Shown: positions 15,867-25,584 of the stretch, in pieces
Position numbering within the stretch: position 1 is the first letter of the stretch
Layout of the letters: every line of letters starts with the position of its first letter
Assembly: GCA_050179685.1 (NCBI GenBank)
Contig: JBFXEW010000015.1
Span: 53,993 to 117,992 of the forward strand
From: GWE2-40-63 sp050179685
GTDB taxonomy: Bacteria; Bacteroidota; Bacteroidia; Bacteroidales; SZUA-534
Direction: 5' to 3'
DNA: 64,000 bases
Position numbers and translations under genes: made by a program
The notes under the pieces: generated by a model
What the model was told of the DNA's origin: nothing
Seen by the model: only the letters and a program-made list of their open reading frames with translations
Database searches by the model: none

Positions 15867-16270
15867 GACTGAAATTAGCCCAAATGAATCTTACAAGTGA
15901 TAAGCATTAATAAAAAAGTAAGTGAGTCTCTCTGTAATGCTTATTTTCGTTTGACTGAAATCCTTTATTGTTTCATTCATACCAAAAGTATTAAATATTT
16001 TAATAGATGAAGCAGTGATTTGGTTAGCAAAAGGATAACAGCCATGTGCTATCCAAAAAAATGGCCGGAAAACCCGGGAAGTTTTTCCGACCATAAAACT
16101 TAGCTTCTGCTAAGCCGAACGAACTTTAAACCTTTGAAATAGATTTTGCACCCTCCATTTCATTTTGTGCTTTGCACTTTTTTAAACCTCTATTAACTTA
16201 AATCAACAAACAATATCATTAATACGCCATTTTATTTGGCGAGTTCATCCGTATAGGTTAGCAAAAGGTT
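15825..16270 (-). ncRNA. Candidate structured RNA or decayed element in a gene-free region
   Basis: The 665-bp gap 15714-16378 has no convincing gene. On the minus strand it shows a row of hairpins: CGCCA/TGGCG near 16226-16242, CTTAGC-loop-GCTAAG near 16099-16114, GGTCGGAAAA with TTTTCCGGCC near 16063-16094, GGATA/TATCC near 16032-16053, and a 10-bp perfect stem ATAAGCATTA/TAATGCTTAT (15900-15944). The row ends in a terminator: AGGCTAAAG/CTTTAGCCT (15833-15866) followed by six T on that strand. A direct repeat GGTTAGCAAAAGG occurs at 16022 and 16256. No promoter was recognised, so an RNA gene is only a possibility. Confidence 0.3.
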
Positions 16271-16378
16271 AATGCATTTTTGGTAAAGTTTTGTAACTAG
16301 GTTTTAGAATGAACATTTTAATGAATAATTCCTTTTATTGTTCAAGATGCTATTATCCCGTTTACTAATTTTATTACT

Positions 16379-17815
16379 ATGAAAAAAAGTATTGTTTTTT
16401 CTTTTTTGACATTGACTTTTTTGGCTGTTTCAGCATTTACCTTAAAGTCAAATTTTGGCTGGTTTTCTGAAAAGAAAAATTCAAACCGTGTTGAAATGCG
16501 AAATCCGGCAGAGATATATCAAAATTTTTGTGCCGGTTGTCATGGAAATCAAATGGAGGAATTTATTGATCGTAAATGGAAGTATGGGGAAAAGCCGGTT
16601 CAAATTGAAAATGCAATTGCTAATGGTATTCCCGATGAAGGAATGCCCGGCTTTAAGGATGCATTTACTTTTGAAGAAATAAAGGCCTTAACCGAATATA
16701 TTTTAGCCGAAAGCAGAACACGGGTTTTAAAAGAAGCAGCCGAATCTCAGAATGCTTCAGGAGTTTACGGAACCGATGTAAAGTATAAAGTAGAAACGCT
16801 TGTTGATGGTTTGGAGATTCCCTGGGGGCTGGAGTTTTTGCCAAATGGCGACATGTTAATTGCAGAGCGGAATGGAACCTTATCGCGGTTTACTAAAGAT
16901 AAAAAGCTGGTTCAAATTACCGGCTTGCCGCCGGTTTTGGTAGCCGGGCAGGGGGGATTGATGGAAGTTAAAAAGCATCCTGACTATGAGAACAATGGAT
17001 ATTTGTATTTTGCTTACAGTTATTTTAGCGAGAAAAATAAAAGCGAAGGGAATACGGCAATAATCAGGGGAAAGTTAAATGGGAATAAATTAACAGCAAT
17101 TGAAACTATTTTTAAAGGGACACCGCTGGTTACTACCCGGCATCATTTCGGTAGCCGGATTGCTTTTGATAACGAAGGGCATCTTTATTTTTCCATTGGC
17201 GACCGGGGTAAACACAACGAATTTGCTCAATCACTCGACAATTCGAACGGAAAAATACATCGTTTAAACGACGACGGAACCATACCCGCCGATAATCCTT
17301 TTGTTAATACAGCGGGAGCACAGCCTTCAATATTTTCCTACGGGCACCGGAATCCGCAGGGAGTTGTCCGGCATCCGGTAACGGGCGATATCTGGACTCA
17401 TGAGCATGGCCCCCGTGGTGGTGATGAAATTAATATTATTGGAAAAGGAAAAAATTATGGCTGGCCACTTATAACTTTTGGAATAAATTATAACGGAACC
17501 ATTATTACTACTGATACCGCAATGGCCGGAATGGAACAACCGCTTTATTATTACGTGCCTTCAATTGCACCCTGCGGGATGGATTTTGTTACCGGCAGTC
17601 GATATAAAGGCTGGGAAAATAGTTTGTTAATAGGTTCTTTGCGGTTTGAATACCTGGAGCGCGTTGAGATTAAAAACAATAAAGTGATAAAGCGCGAGAC
17701 ACTGCTTCCCGGAATAGGACGGGTCAGGAATGTGCAGGTAAGCCCCGATGGCTATATTTATGTTGGTGTCGAAAATCCGGGAAGGATTCTTAAGTTGGTT
17801 CCTGTTGATGAATAA
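16379..17815 (+). CDS. PQQ-dependent sugar dehydrogenase fused to cytochrome c
   Basis: A 478-aa periplasmic oxidoreductase. A signal peptide is followed by a short cytochrome c domain with CAGCH (Cys51, Cys54, His55) and a likely axial Met in GMPGF. From about residue 135 comes a six-bladed soluble glucose/aldose dehydrogenase propeller, seen in LVDGLEIPWGLEFLPNGDML, HHFGSRIAFD, GDRGKHNEF, GHRNPQG and HEHGPRGGDEIN. Such enzymes oxidise sugars with PQQ, and the fused haem would pass electrons to the respiratory chain. It is 12 nt upstream of a TonB-dependent receptor gene. Sugar specificity cannot be read from sequence. Confidence 0.92.
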   Translation: MKKSIVFSFLTLTFLAVSAFTLKSNFGWFSEKKNSNRVEMRNPAEIYQNFCAGCHGNQMEEFIDRKWKYGEKPVQIENAIANGIPDEGMPGFKDAFTFEEIKALTEYILAESRTRVLKEAAESQNASGVYGTDVKYKVETLVDGLEIPWGLEFLPNGDMLIAERNGTLSRFTKDKKLVQITGLPPVLVAGQGGLMEVKKHPDYENNGYLYFAYSYFSEKNKSEGNTAIIRGKLNGNKLTAIETIFKGTPLVTTRHHFGSRIAFDNEGHLYFSIGDRGKHNEFAQSLDNSNGKIHRLNDDGTIPADNPFVNTAGAQPSIFSYGHRNPQGVVRHPVTGDIWTHEHGPRGGDEINIIGKGKNYGWPLITFGINYNGTIITTDTAMAGMEQPLYYYVPSIAPCGMDFVTGSRYKGWENSLLIGSLRFEYLERVEIKNNKVIKRETLLPGIGRVRNVQVSPDGYIYVGVENPGRILKLVPVDE

Positions 17816-17827
17816 GCTGTATAGTTA

Positions 17828-20071
17828 ATGGTTTTCCGCTTTTCCGTATTTTTCTTTTTTCTTGTACTTAGTATTTCTGGTTTTGGACAGATAAAAGGCC
17901 GGGTTTTGGATGCTTATAATCGGCATCCCATATCAAATGTTCATGTTGTTCATCAATCCGGGCAAACCACTACAAACGATAGTGGCTATTTTGAGCTCCC
18001 TGTTCAATCGGGTATTCTTAAGTTGACGCATTTGGCTTATGTAAGCCAACAGCTTAAAGTTTCTGCTCTACCTGCAAAGCCAGAAATTCTGCTGGTTCCC
18101 GTGTCGCTTCCTCTGGAAACAGTTACAGTAAGTTCGGAATTGTTGCGTCACGAGGTTTTTTCTACACCGGCAAGTATTGGTATTATTCAGCAAAACCGAT
18201 TGGAACAATCGTCGGGAATTACTTTTGTTGACCATTTGAACACGGTTCCAGGAGTTTTTGTGTCGCAGGGAGCAATAAATACCAATAAAATAACCATAAG
18301 GGGAATGGGCTCGCGAAATCCCTATGGAACCAACCGGATAAAAGCCTATTACAAAGGAATTCCCATTACCGGGGGCGATGGAACAACTGAAATTGAAGAT
18401 TTAAATAGTTCAGACATTCATCAGATTGAGATTATTAAAGGAGCAAAATCAGCTTTTTATGGTTCCGGCATGGGAGGCGTTATTTTACTTTCAGGAATTA
18501 AGCCTGCCACGGAAGGCTTTGCTACCCGATTTTCACTTGAAGCGGGTTTATATAATTCTTATAAGCCTGAACTCTTATTGCAGTTTAAACAGGCCAATTG
18601 GACTTTTCAACTGAATTATGCCTACTCAACTTCCGATGGCTGGCGGCAAAACAGTGCTTATCAACGGAACAACCTGAATTTTGATGGTACTTATTCGGGG
18701 AAAAACGCAGCAATTGATTTGGTTTTTCAGTTTATTGATGCAGATGCTCAAATACCCAGTTCGCTGAACGAAAGAACTTTTGCTCATTCGCCCGATAGTG
18801 CAGCGGCAAATTGGCTTGCCATAAATGGATTTGAGAATTATCGCAAAACTTTACTGGGACTAATACACAAATACCGCTTCTCAAAAACAATTGAAAATGA
18901 ACTGGTAGTTTTTGGTAATCTTTATAAAGGGTACGAATCGCGACCGTTCAATATCCTGGTCGATGATTCAAAAAAAATAGGAATCCGGGAAACCGCAACG
19001 CTTAATTTTCAAAGAACTGCCATTCACGGAGGTTTTGAGCTTCTGAAAGAACAATACACCTGGTCAATTTTTGAAACCATACAAGGCGAACAGGGAGAGG
19101 AACTTAATCGTTTTAAGGAATTGCGGACACCTGTCAGCTTGTTTATCCAGTCGTCGCATACATTTAATCAGGGAATACTTTTTGAACTTGGATTAAGTTA
19201 CAATTGGTTGCAATATGAATTAACCCGACTTTTACCCGATTCGCTGAATCAAACTGAAAATTTCCGGTATCAACCGGTTTGGTCTCCATTTTTGGGAATT
19301 AGTTTTCCGATAAGGAAAAAGGGTGTTTTGTATGTTTCGGCCGGACATGGTTTTTCAGCCCCTTCGGTCGAAGAAACTTTAATGCCCGAAGGGGAGATTA
19401 ATCCCGGGTTGAAACCGGAAAGCGGTTATAATACGGAGCTGGGATTCCGGTGGAAAGGTTGGCAAAACAAGCTGTTTGTTGATGCTGCGCTTTATTATTT
19501 ATGGGCAACAAACCTGTTGGTTACCGAACGAATCAGCGAGTCGGTTTTTTTTGGAAAAAATGCCGGCTCAACCCGACATGCCGGTCTTGAACTTAGCGCT
19601 GCTATTAAACTAAACCAAAGCAAACAAAACCGAATGCCTGCTGTCGATTTTAATACATCGTATAGCTTTGCACGCCACCAGTTTAAAAACTACACCGATA
19701 ATGGAGTGGTGTTTAATGGAAATTACCTGGCAGGAATACCCAACCATCAGTTGTGGGCCTTGCTCGAAATGCAGTTTAAAAGAAATTGGTACACACAATT
19801 TAATTTTCAGTGGGTAGGAAGCCAGTACCTTAGCGATCAGAACGATCAGAAACAAGGCTCGTATCAGCTAGTACACCTTAAAATTGGTCAGGAATTCAAT
19901 TGGTTTGCACAATCAAAAATTAACTGGTCAATTGGAGTAAACAATTTGTTTAATCAGGCTTATGCTTCAATGATTCTTATCAATGCTCCATCGATAAATG
20001 GACAATTACCCAGGTATTTTTATCCGGGCACACCGCAAAATATTTATGGTCGGGTTTCTTTTTCGTTTTAA
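17828..20071 (+). CDS. TonB-dependent outer-membrane receptor with CarboxypepD_reg-like domain
   Basis: A 747-aa receptor. The signal peptide (FFFLVLSISGFG) is followed by a carboxypeptidase-regulatory-like domain (IKGRVLDAYNRHPISNVHVV). The plug domain (about 115-225) contains DHLNTVPGVFVSQG, ITIRGMGSRNPYG and IEIIKGAKSAFYGSGMGGVI. The remainder is a 22-strand barrel ending in FSF. It starts 12 nt after the PQQ dehydrogenase stop, so they form a two-gene operon. No SusD partner is present, which argues against glycan uptake of the SusCD type. Because a PQQ enzyme is its partner, the pair suggests uptake of PQQ or of a related small ligand; this is inference. Confidence 0.93.
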   Translation: MVFRFSVFFFFLVLSISGFGQIKGRVLDAYNRHPISNVHVVHQSGQTTTNDSGYFELPVQSGILKLTHLAYVSQQLKVSALPAKPEILLVPVSLPLETVTVSSELLRHEVFSTPASIGIIQQNRLEQSSGITFVDHLNTVPGVFVSQGAINTNKITIRGMGSRNPYGTNRIKAYYKGIPITGGDGTTEIEDLNSSDIHQIEIIKGAKSAFYGSGMGGVILLSGIKPATEGFATRFSLEAGLYNSYKPELLLQFKQANWTFQLNYAYSTSDGWRQNSAYQRNNLNFDGTYSGKNAAIDLVFQFIDADAQIPSSLNERTFAHSPDSAAANWLAINGFENYRKTLLGLIHKYRFSKTIENELVVFGNLYKGYESRPFNILVDDSKKIGIRETATLNFQRTAIHGGFELLKEQYTWSIFETIQGEQGEELNRFKELRTPVSLFIQSSHTFNQGILFELGLSYNWLQYELTRLLPDSLNQTENFRYQPVWSPFLGISFPIRKKGVLYVSAGHGFSAPSVEETLMPEGEINPGLKPESGYNTELGFRWKGWQNKLFVDAALYYLWATNLLVTERISESVFFGKNAGSTRHAGLELSAAIKLNQSKQNRMPAVDFNTSYSFARHQFKNYTDNGVVFNGNYLAGIPNHQLWALLEMQFKRNWYTQFNFQWVGSQYLSDQNDQKQGSYQLVHLKIGQEFNWFAQSKINWSIGVNNLFNQAYASMILINAPSINGQLPRYFYPGTPQNIYGRVSFSF

Positions 20072-20161
20072 ACCAGGGCAGTATTCACAGAATTTAGTTC
20101 ATTTTGCTCATTTGCTAAGGCTTTTCAAAAAAAAAAGCGCATATTTATAACAACACTTTAT

Positions 20162-20169
20162 TACTTTTG
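20162..20169 (+). promoter_or_regulatory. Candidate -7 box upstream of the Cache sensor genes
   Basis: TACTTTTG fits TAnnTTTG, but no good -33 element is seen, and the resulting leader would be about 210 nt. The 313-bp gap 20072-20384 otherwise holds only short hairpins such as GGTTTT-tag-AAAACC. Confidence 0.35.
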
Positions 20170-20384
20170 ATGAAGTATTAGGAAATGTAATTTTTTACTA
20201 TAAACAGCAGGGTAAAGCGCCTGTTATATTACTGGTAATCATGGGATAAATGACTGTATTCTGAGGTTTTTAGAAAACCGGTTTATGGAAAGTATCCCGT
20301 TTGGGTTTTCAGTTTTGATTGTTTATTTCAAATAGGTTTATGGTGCATTTTACCAAAACAGCTGTTAATTTTAAATAAATTCTT

Positions 20385-23126
20385 ATGAAAATAAGACTTA
20401 GGTTAAGCATTCGGATGTTGTTATCCATTTTAGTTGTTGCAGGGGCTGTGTTCTATGTTACCCTTGAAATAATTGGACATAATTTTAAATCGAACGCTTC
20501 TGTTGAAACACGTCAGCTTAACGATATTCTGGTTCAAAAATATGCGGCATCGTTTAAATTGCTTTTTGACGATGGATTAAATCAAATCCGTTATTTTACT
20601 CAATTGGCTGAAAATCATCGAAGCAATCAACCCATGCTCGATCAAACCATGAGGGAACTTATCGACGCCAACGCAGCATATATGGCCTTATGGGAATCGC
20701 GACATTTAGCGGTGACTGATTCCTTATGGGAAAAATCGCACGGACGCGTTTTAACTGCTTTCTATAAAAATGAGCAGGGCCAATGGGAAAATTGGGTCGA
20801 CACGCTTAATCGTTATGGTGCAGGTAACGATTGGTATAGTTCACTTGCCGAATTGGAACAGGAAACGGTTTCGGGAATCTACAATCACGACTGGCCGGCT
20901 TATACCAGTCAACCCAAAGTGTTTAGTTTGTTAACTCCCATAAAATGGAAAAACCAGTTTGCCGGTTATGCCGGAATCGATTTTAATCTCTCTGTTATTC
21001 AGCAAAAGATTGATTCTTTAGCTCATGGACAATCGTTTGATTTGGTTTTGTTTTCCGCTCAGGGTATTAACCTGGCCCATTCGAATCCGGAACTGTCGGG
21101 AAAACTCATTACCGAAACAGACACCCTATTGGCCAACCAGTACCAAATTATAGAGCGTATTCAATCAGGAACGCATTCGAATTTCACCATTACCGATGCT
21201 CAGGGTAACGACAGCACCTATTGTACTTTAGTATCATTTTCCATCGGACAAACCAATACCAACTGGGCATTAATGATTGAGGCTCCTTTGGATTCAATAA
21301 GCAATAAGGTTGATGCTACCATTGTTACTGTGCATAAAATTGAATTGGCCGGTTTAATTATTATGGCTTTAATTATTCTGGTTTTTTCGCTGTCAATTAC
21401 CATTCCGCTTAAAAAAGCACGCAGGGTATTAAAACGCCTGGCTTTGGGAAACATGCATGGCATTGCCCGGCTAAAAATTAAACGCGACGACGAAATTGGT
21501 GATATTGCACAGTCGGTGAACGAAGTTGTTGATGGCCTGGAACGTGTTACGGAATTTGCCGAGAATATTGGCAAAGGAAATTATGAATATGAGTTTATTC
21601 CCCTGGGCAAAAACGATATTTTGGGAAATGCGGTAATCGACATGCGTGACAGTCTTAAAAAGGCAAAGATAGAAGAACTAAGTCGTGAAGAAGAAGAGAA
21701 ACACCTGGAATGGACTTCGCAGGGAATTAATCTTTTCAACCGCGTGCTGCGTGTCGATAATCAGAATATTAAAGGCTTGACTTATGAAGTAATAAAAGCC
21801 ATTACCCTGTATATGGAGGCTCATATGGGGGGTATCTATCTAAGCACAAACGACGATGATGCCCTTGAACTGGTATCGTATATTGGATTTACAAAAGAAA
21901 AATACCACAAAAAAATTATTGAACCGGGCGATGGCGTGGTTGGACGTTGTATTCAGGAAAAGGAAACTATTTTTATTAACGACATACCCGACAATTTTGA
22001 TAAAATAGGAAGCGGACTTGGCAGCAGCCTGCCAAAAGCTGCATTGGTTGTTCCGCTTATCAGCAATCGGAACCTGGTTGGAGTTTTGGAGATTGCATCG
22101 GTAAATAATATTTATCCTTATCAGATTGCTTTTGTTGAGCGAATTGCCGAAACCATTGCATCTACCATTGCAGCCGTAAAAACAAACGCCCGAACAGCCG
22201 AATTGCTCGATAAAGCCAAAAAACAAGCCGAAGAACTGGAGCAGCAGGAAGAAGAAATGCGTCAAAACATGGAGGAGATGCAGGCTACTCAGGAAGAAGC
22301 AGCAAAACGTGAAAATGAGTTGCAGGCACTGATTAAAGGCTATGAAAAAATGCTGCCCATTGTGGTTTACGATACCAAAGGAAAGATAATTGATATCAAC
22401 GAGAATTACCTTCGCATACTAAAGGGTACCAAGGCGCAATATGTGGGCAAACAGCACAAAGCCGATTCATTTATGAGTGATTCCGATCAACTAAACCATA
22501 ACGAATTCTGGGCTCAGTTAAACGGCGGGTTTGCCCAGGAATTGGTCGAATACATTCGTTCCGGAAAAGAAGAATACTGGATTAAAGAGCAATTTATTCC
22601 CGTGCGCGATAAGTCGGGGCTTATTACAAAAATTCTGTGTGTTGGCTTCGATATTACCGAATTAAAGAAGACAGAAAGCAAGCTGCAACAAATTAAAGAA
22701 GGAGTTATTACCCCACGAACGCTTGAAAGCGAACAAAAAGCTCCGGCCGGGCCTGCTGTAATCGATTTGAATATGCAGCTTAACCACATTGATCTTACTT
22801 ACCTGAAAATGGTTTATAAGAAAGATCCCGCTAAAATTTACAATATCCTTAAACTGTATTTCGACACTTTACCCGGACAATTGCAGGAGGTGCTGGACCT
22901 ATCAAAAGCACGCGATTTTAATAAGTTAAAGTCGAAAATTAACAGCCTGAAAACCAAGATGAGTTACATGGGCTTAAAAATGATTTACGAGAACCTGCGC
23001 GAAATTGAAAAGTTGCTGGCAGAACAAAAAAATATGGCCGACATCCCCGGTTTGTTGCGAACTATTTCAAACTACTGGTCGCTGGCTTATGTTGAACTTA
23101 AAAAGCTGTTGCATATTTCAGGATAA
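20385..23126 (+). CDS. Cache-HAMP-GAF-PAS sensor protein with degenerate C-terminal HPt-like domain
   Basis: A 913-aa membrane sensor. The first membrane helix (about 12-33) leads to a periplasmic double Cache-like domain containing YNHDWPAYTSQPKVFSLLTP and FAGYAGIDFN. A second helix (about 318-342) is followed by HAMP (about 342-400), GAF (about 450-600, EPGDGVVGRCIQEKETIFI), a Glu-rich coiled coil (about 605-650) and PAS (about 650-770). The last 110 residues resemble a histidine phosphotransfer bundle: YFDTLPGQLQEVLDLSKARD then KSKINSLKTKMSYMGL. The usual histidine of AHTLKG is replaced by Asn853. There is no kinase, cyclase or methyl-accepting domain. It is a tandem paralogue of the next gene. 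Confidence 0.82.
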   Translation: MKIRLRLSIRMLLSILVVAGAVFYVTLEIIGHNFKSNASVETRQLNDILVQKYAASFKLLFDDGLNQIRYFTQLAENHRSNQPMLDQTMRELIDANAAYMALWESRHLAVTDSLWEKSHGRVLTAFYKNEQGQWENWVDTLNRYGAGNDWYSSLAELEQETVSGIYNHDWPAYTSQPKVFSLLTPIKWKNQFAGYAGIDFNLSVIQQKIDSLAHGQSFDLVLFSAQGINLAHSNPELSGKLITETDTLLANQYQIIERIQSGTHSNFTITDAQGNDSTYCTLVSFSIGQTNTNWALMIEAPLDSISNKVDATIVTVHKIELAGLIIMALIILVFSLSITIPLKKARRVLKRLALGNMHGIARLKIKRDDEIGDIAQSVNEVVDGLERVTEFAENIGKGNYEYEFIPLGKNDILGNAVIDMRDSLKKAKIEELSREEEEKHLEWTSQGINLFNRVLRVDNQNIKGLTYEVIKAITLYMEAHMGGIYLSTNDDDALELVSYIGFTKEKYHKKIIEPGDGVVGRCIQEKETIFINDIPDNFDKIGSGLGSSLPKAALVVPLISNRNLVGVLEIASVNNIYPYQIAFVERIAETIASTIAAVKTNARTAELLDKAKKQAEELEQQEEEMRQNMEEMQATQEEAAKRENELQALIKGYEKMLPIVVYDTKGKIIDINENYLRILKGTKAQYVGKQHKADSFMSDSDQLNHNEFWAQLNGGFAQELVEYIRSGKEEYWIKEQFIPVRDKSGLITKILCVGFDITELKKTESKLQQIKEGVITPRTLESEQKAPAGPAVIDLNMQLNHIDLTYLKMVYKKDPAKIYNILKLYFDTLPGQLQEVLDLSKARDFNKLKSKINSLKTKMSYMGLKMIYENLREIEKLLAEQKNMADIPGLLRTISNYWSLAYVELKKLLHISG

Positions 23127-23185
23127 GGCTTAAACCTTAAGCTGAAAACTATAGATAGACCTATAAAATATTAGAATTATACGAG

Positions 23186-25567
23186 ATGAATTTGAAACTT
23201 CGCTTAAACGGTAAAATGCTGCTTTTTGTATTGGGAACCACTTTATTGGTTTCTGTTTTGGCATTAGGATACATATCGCTGGAATTAAAAAAGTTTTCGG
23301 CAACCAATGCAGAGCAAAAAGTGAATGCACAAACTGAAGAGTTGGCCCAAAGTCTTACCAGGGAATTGCAAACCTACTATCAGGCAACAAATGTTTTGGC
23401 CTCGGCTTTTGCCCAATATAATTTTTTACCCGAAGCGCGCCAAAATGTAGTGCTGAATCAAATGCTTTCCGATTTTTTAAATCAAAACACAACAATAAGT
23501 GCAGTTTATACAAAACTCGAAATTAACAAAGCACAAACCGATGAAATGCAATTTACCGATTCATCGGCTTCAATACAGCAGGAACCCTTTGTGGCGATTC
23601 AGTTTGCTACGGATTTAACGGTTGATAATGCCGGTGCTGTTCCTGAAAATTCCTTCTTCGACGAACTCTTGTATGAACAAGTAAAGAACACTAAGAAAAA
23701 CCGGCTTTCTGAACCCTTTTATGCCTCCCTTCAGGGAGCATCTGATTCAGTGCTTTATTTTTCGATGGGTGTTCCGGTATTAAATCATGGCGATTTTATT
23801 GGAATGATTGGGGTGCTTATTCCTGTTTCTAATCTGAACGAACAGTACAGCGCTATTAAGCCATTCAATGCCGGTAAAGTATTTGTGTTATCGAACCAGG
23901 GGTGGTTTGTTTCGCATCCCGAGTCGGTTTATTTGGGAAAATCGTTCAATCAATATGCTGCTGACATTGAAAGTCGCCATAGTGTTTTAGATGCAGTTAA
24001 GCGGGGAAGCAAAACACAGTTTTCGGGAGACGATCCCATAAGTGAAGAACTATCCTTATTTAGTTTTGTTCCTGTACAAATTACAAATTCCGATTCTTCA
24101 TGGTCAATAGGAGTGTCAGCTCCTATGCTTATTTTGCACGAAAGGGCCAACCGTACCTTTAGTTTTGCCTTGTTTTTAAGCATTGTTGTATTGGTAATAA
24201 TAAGTACAATTCTTCTTGGGATCAGTACTTCAATTACAAAACCCCTGTTAAAAACCACCGAGCAGCTTAAAAAGGTGGCAGCTGGCGATATAGCTGCCAT
24301 GGAAACCATTAAGTTTTCAATAAAAGACGAAATAAGCGAAACGGCCGAAGCCATGAATGAACTTACCGAAAGCCTGAATGGCGCAGCTGCCTTTGCTAAA
24401 CAAATTGGGCAGGGAAACCTGAGTGCTGAGTACAAACTCTTAAGCGATAAAGACATGCTGGGAAGTTCGCTTATAAGTATGCAGAAAAGTTTGATAAAAG
24501 CCCGCGAACAGGAAGAAATTAAGCGGATTGAAGACGAAAAGAGAAACTGGGTAACGCATGGCCTGGCAAAATTTGGTGAGGTTATTCGGCAGCATAACGA
24601 CGACATGGAACGTTTTACCATGAACGTACTGTCACAACTGATAGAATATACCGGGGCAGCCCAGGGAGCCATGTATGTTAGTTCCCAGATTGAAGACGAT
24701 TCACTGGAAACCGATTCTTATGAACTAAAAGCCGCTATGGCCTACGGAAAAGCGGTAATGCTAAAGAAAGAAATAAACCGGGGTCAGGAGTTATTGGGCC
24801 GGGCAATTGAAGAAAACAAAACCATTCAGCTTACCTCATTGCCTGAGCGTTATGTGGCTTTGTCGCCCGGAATGCAGGATAAAGCGCGACCCAACAACCT
24901 GCTGGTAACACCTGTCACCATTAACGATATGACACTGGGTGCTTTTGAGTTGCTCTCGTATCAAAAGTTTGAACCCTATCAGATTGAGTTTATCGAGAAG
25001 CTTTGTGAGAATATTGCATCGGTAATTTCAAGTGTGAAAACAAATATTGGAACGGCTAAACTTTTGGAACAATCGCAGGAACAAGCCGACGAATTAGCCC
25101 AACACGAAGAAGAAATGCGCCAGAATCTTGAAGAGATGCTGGCTACCCAGGAAGAAGCGGCCAAACGCGAAGAAAGCTTGAAAAGCCATATCAAAGCAAT
25201 CAAACAGTATGTTATGGTTGCCGAGCTCGACATGAATGGGCGGATTATCGACATCAGCCCCTTAATGGCATCGGCCTATGGAAGCAGTTATGAAAATGTG
25301 ATTGAAAAATACTTCGATGTGTTGGTTGCCCAGGACAGTGACTCACAAAATGAGTTTTCAGCCTTTTGGGAAAAAGTGGTAGCCGAAGGTTATGGCCAAC
25401 GCCTTCACAAAATGGTGTCGCGTAACAAAGAGCAATGGATTCAAGAGACTTACCAGGTTATTCAGCGCGATCGCCTGCATCCTATTGTTCAGGTGGTTGC
25501 TGTGGATAAGTCGAAGGAAAAAGAATTGCATCAGCTTGTTGAACAGGAATTGGACCGCCTGAAATAA
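23186..25567 (+). CDS. Cache-HAMP-GAF-PAS sensor protein, paralogue of upstream gene
   Basis: A 793-aa paralogue of the preceding sensor. It has an N-terminal membrane helix (about 10-32), a periplasmic Cache-like domain (FYASLQGASDSVLYFSMGVP, IGMIGVLIPVSN, GWFVSHPESVYLGK), and a second helix (about 325-348). Then come HAMP (ITKPLLKTTEQLKKVAAGDI), GAF (about 460-620), the same EEEMRQN-EEMLATQEEAAKRE coiled coil, and a PAS domain (about 668-780). It stops right after PAS and lacks the HPt-like tail. With no catalytic output domain it probably works through a partner. It starts 59 bp after its paralogue and is followed by the 21-bp repeat array. Confidence 0.82.
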   Translation: MNLKLRLNGKMLLFVLGTTLLVSVLALGYISLELKKFSATNAEQKVNAQTEELAQSLTRELQTYYQATNVLASAFAQYNFLPEARQNVVLNQMLSDFLNQNTTISAVYTKLEINKAQTDEMQFTDSSASIQQEPFVAIQFATDLTVDNAGAVPENSFFDELLYEQVKNTKKNRLSEPFYASLQGASDSVLYFSMGVPVLNHGDFIGMIGVLIPVSNLNEQYSAIKPFNAGKVFVLSNQGWFVSHPESVYLGKSFNQYAADIESRHSVLDAVKRGSKTQFSGDDPISEELSLFSFVPVQITNSDSSWSIGVSAPMLILHERANRTFSFALFLSIVVLVIISTILLGISTSITKPLLKTTEQLKKVAAGDIAAMETIKFSIKDEISETAEAMNELTESLNGAAAFAKQIGQGNLSAEYKLLSDKDMLGSSLISMQKSLIKAREQEEIKRIEDEKRNWVTHGLAKFGEVIRQHNDDMERFTMNVLSQLIEYTGAAQGAMYVSSQIEDDSLETDSYELKAAMAYGKAVMLKKEINRGQELLGRAIEENKTIQLTSLPERYVALSPGMQDKARPNNLLVTPVTINDMTLGAFELLSYQKFEPYQIEFIEKLCENIASVISSVKTNIGTAKLLEQSQEQADELAQHEEEMRQNLEEMLATQEEAAKREESLKSHIKAIKQYVMVAELDMNGRIIDISPLMASAYGSSYENVIEKYFDVLVAQDSDSQNEFSAFWEKVVAEGYGQRLHKMVSRNKEQWIQETYQVIQRDRLHPIVQVVAVDKSKEKELHQLVEQELDRLK

Positions 25568-25584
25568 CTCTTGTCACATTAATA

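Noticed and set aside
15891..16094. 67-codon minus-strand frame in the hairpin-rich gap
   Set aside because: Its composition is not protein-like, it overlaps several stems, has no homologue I recognise and no promoter.
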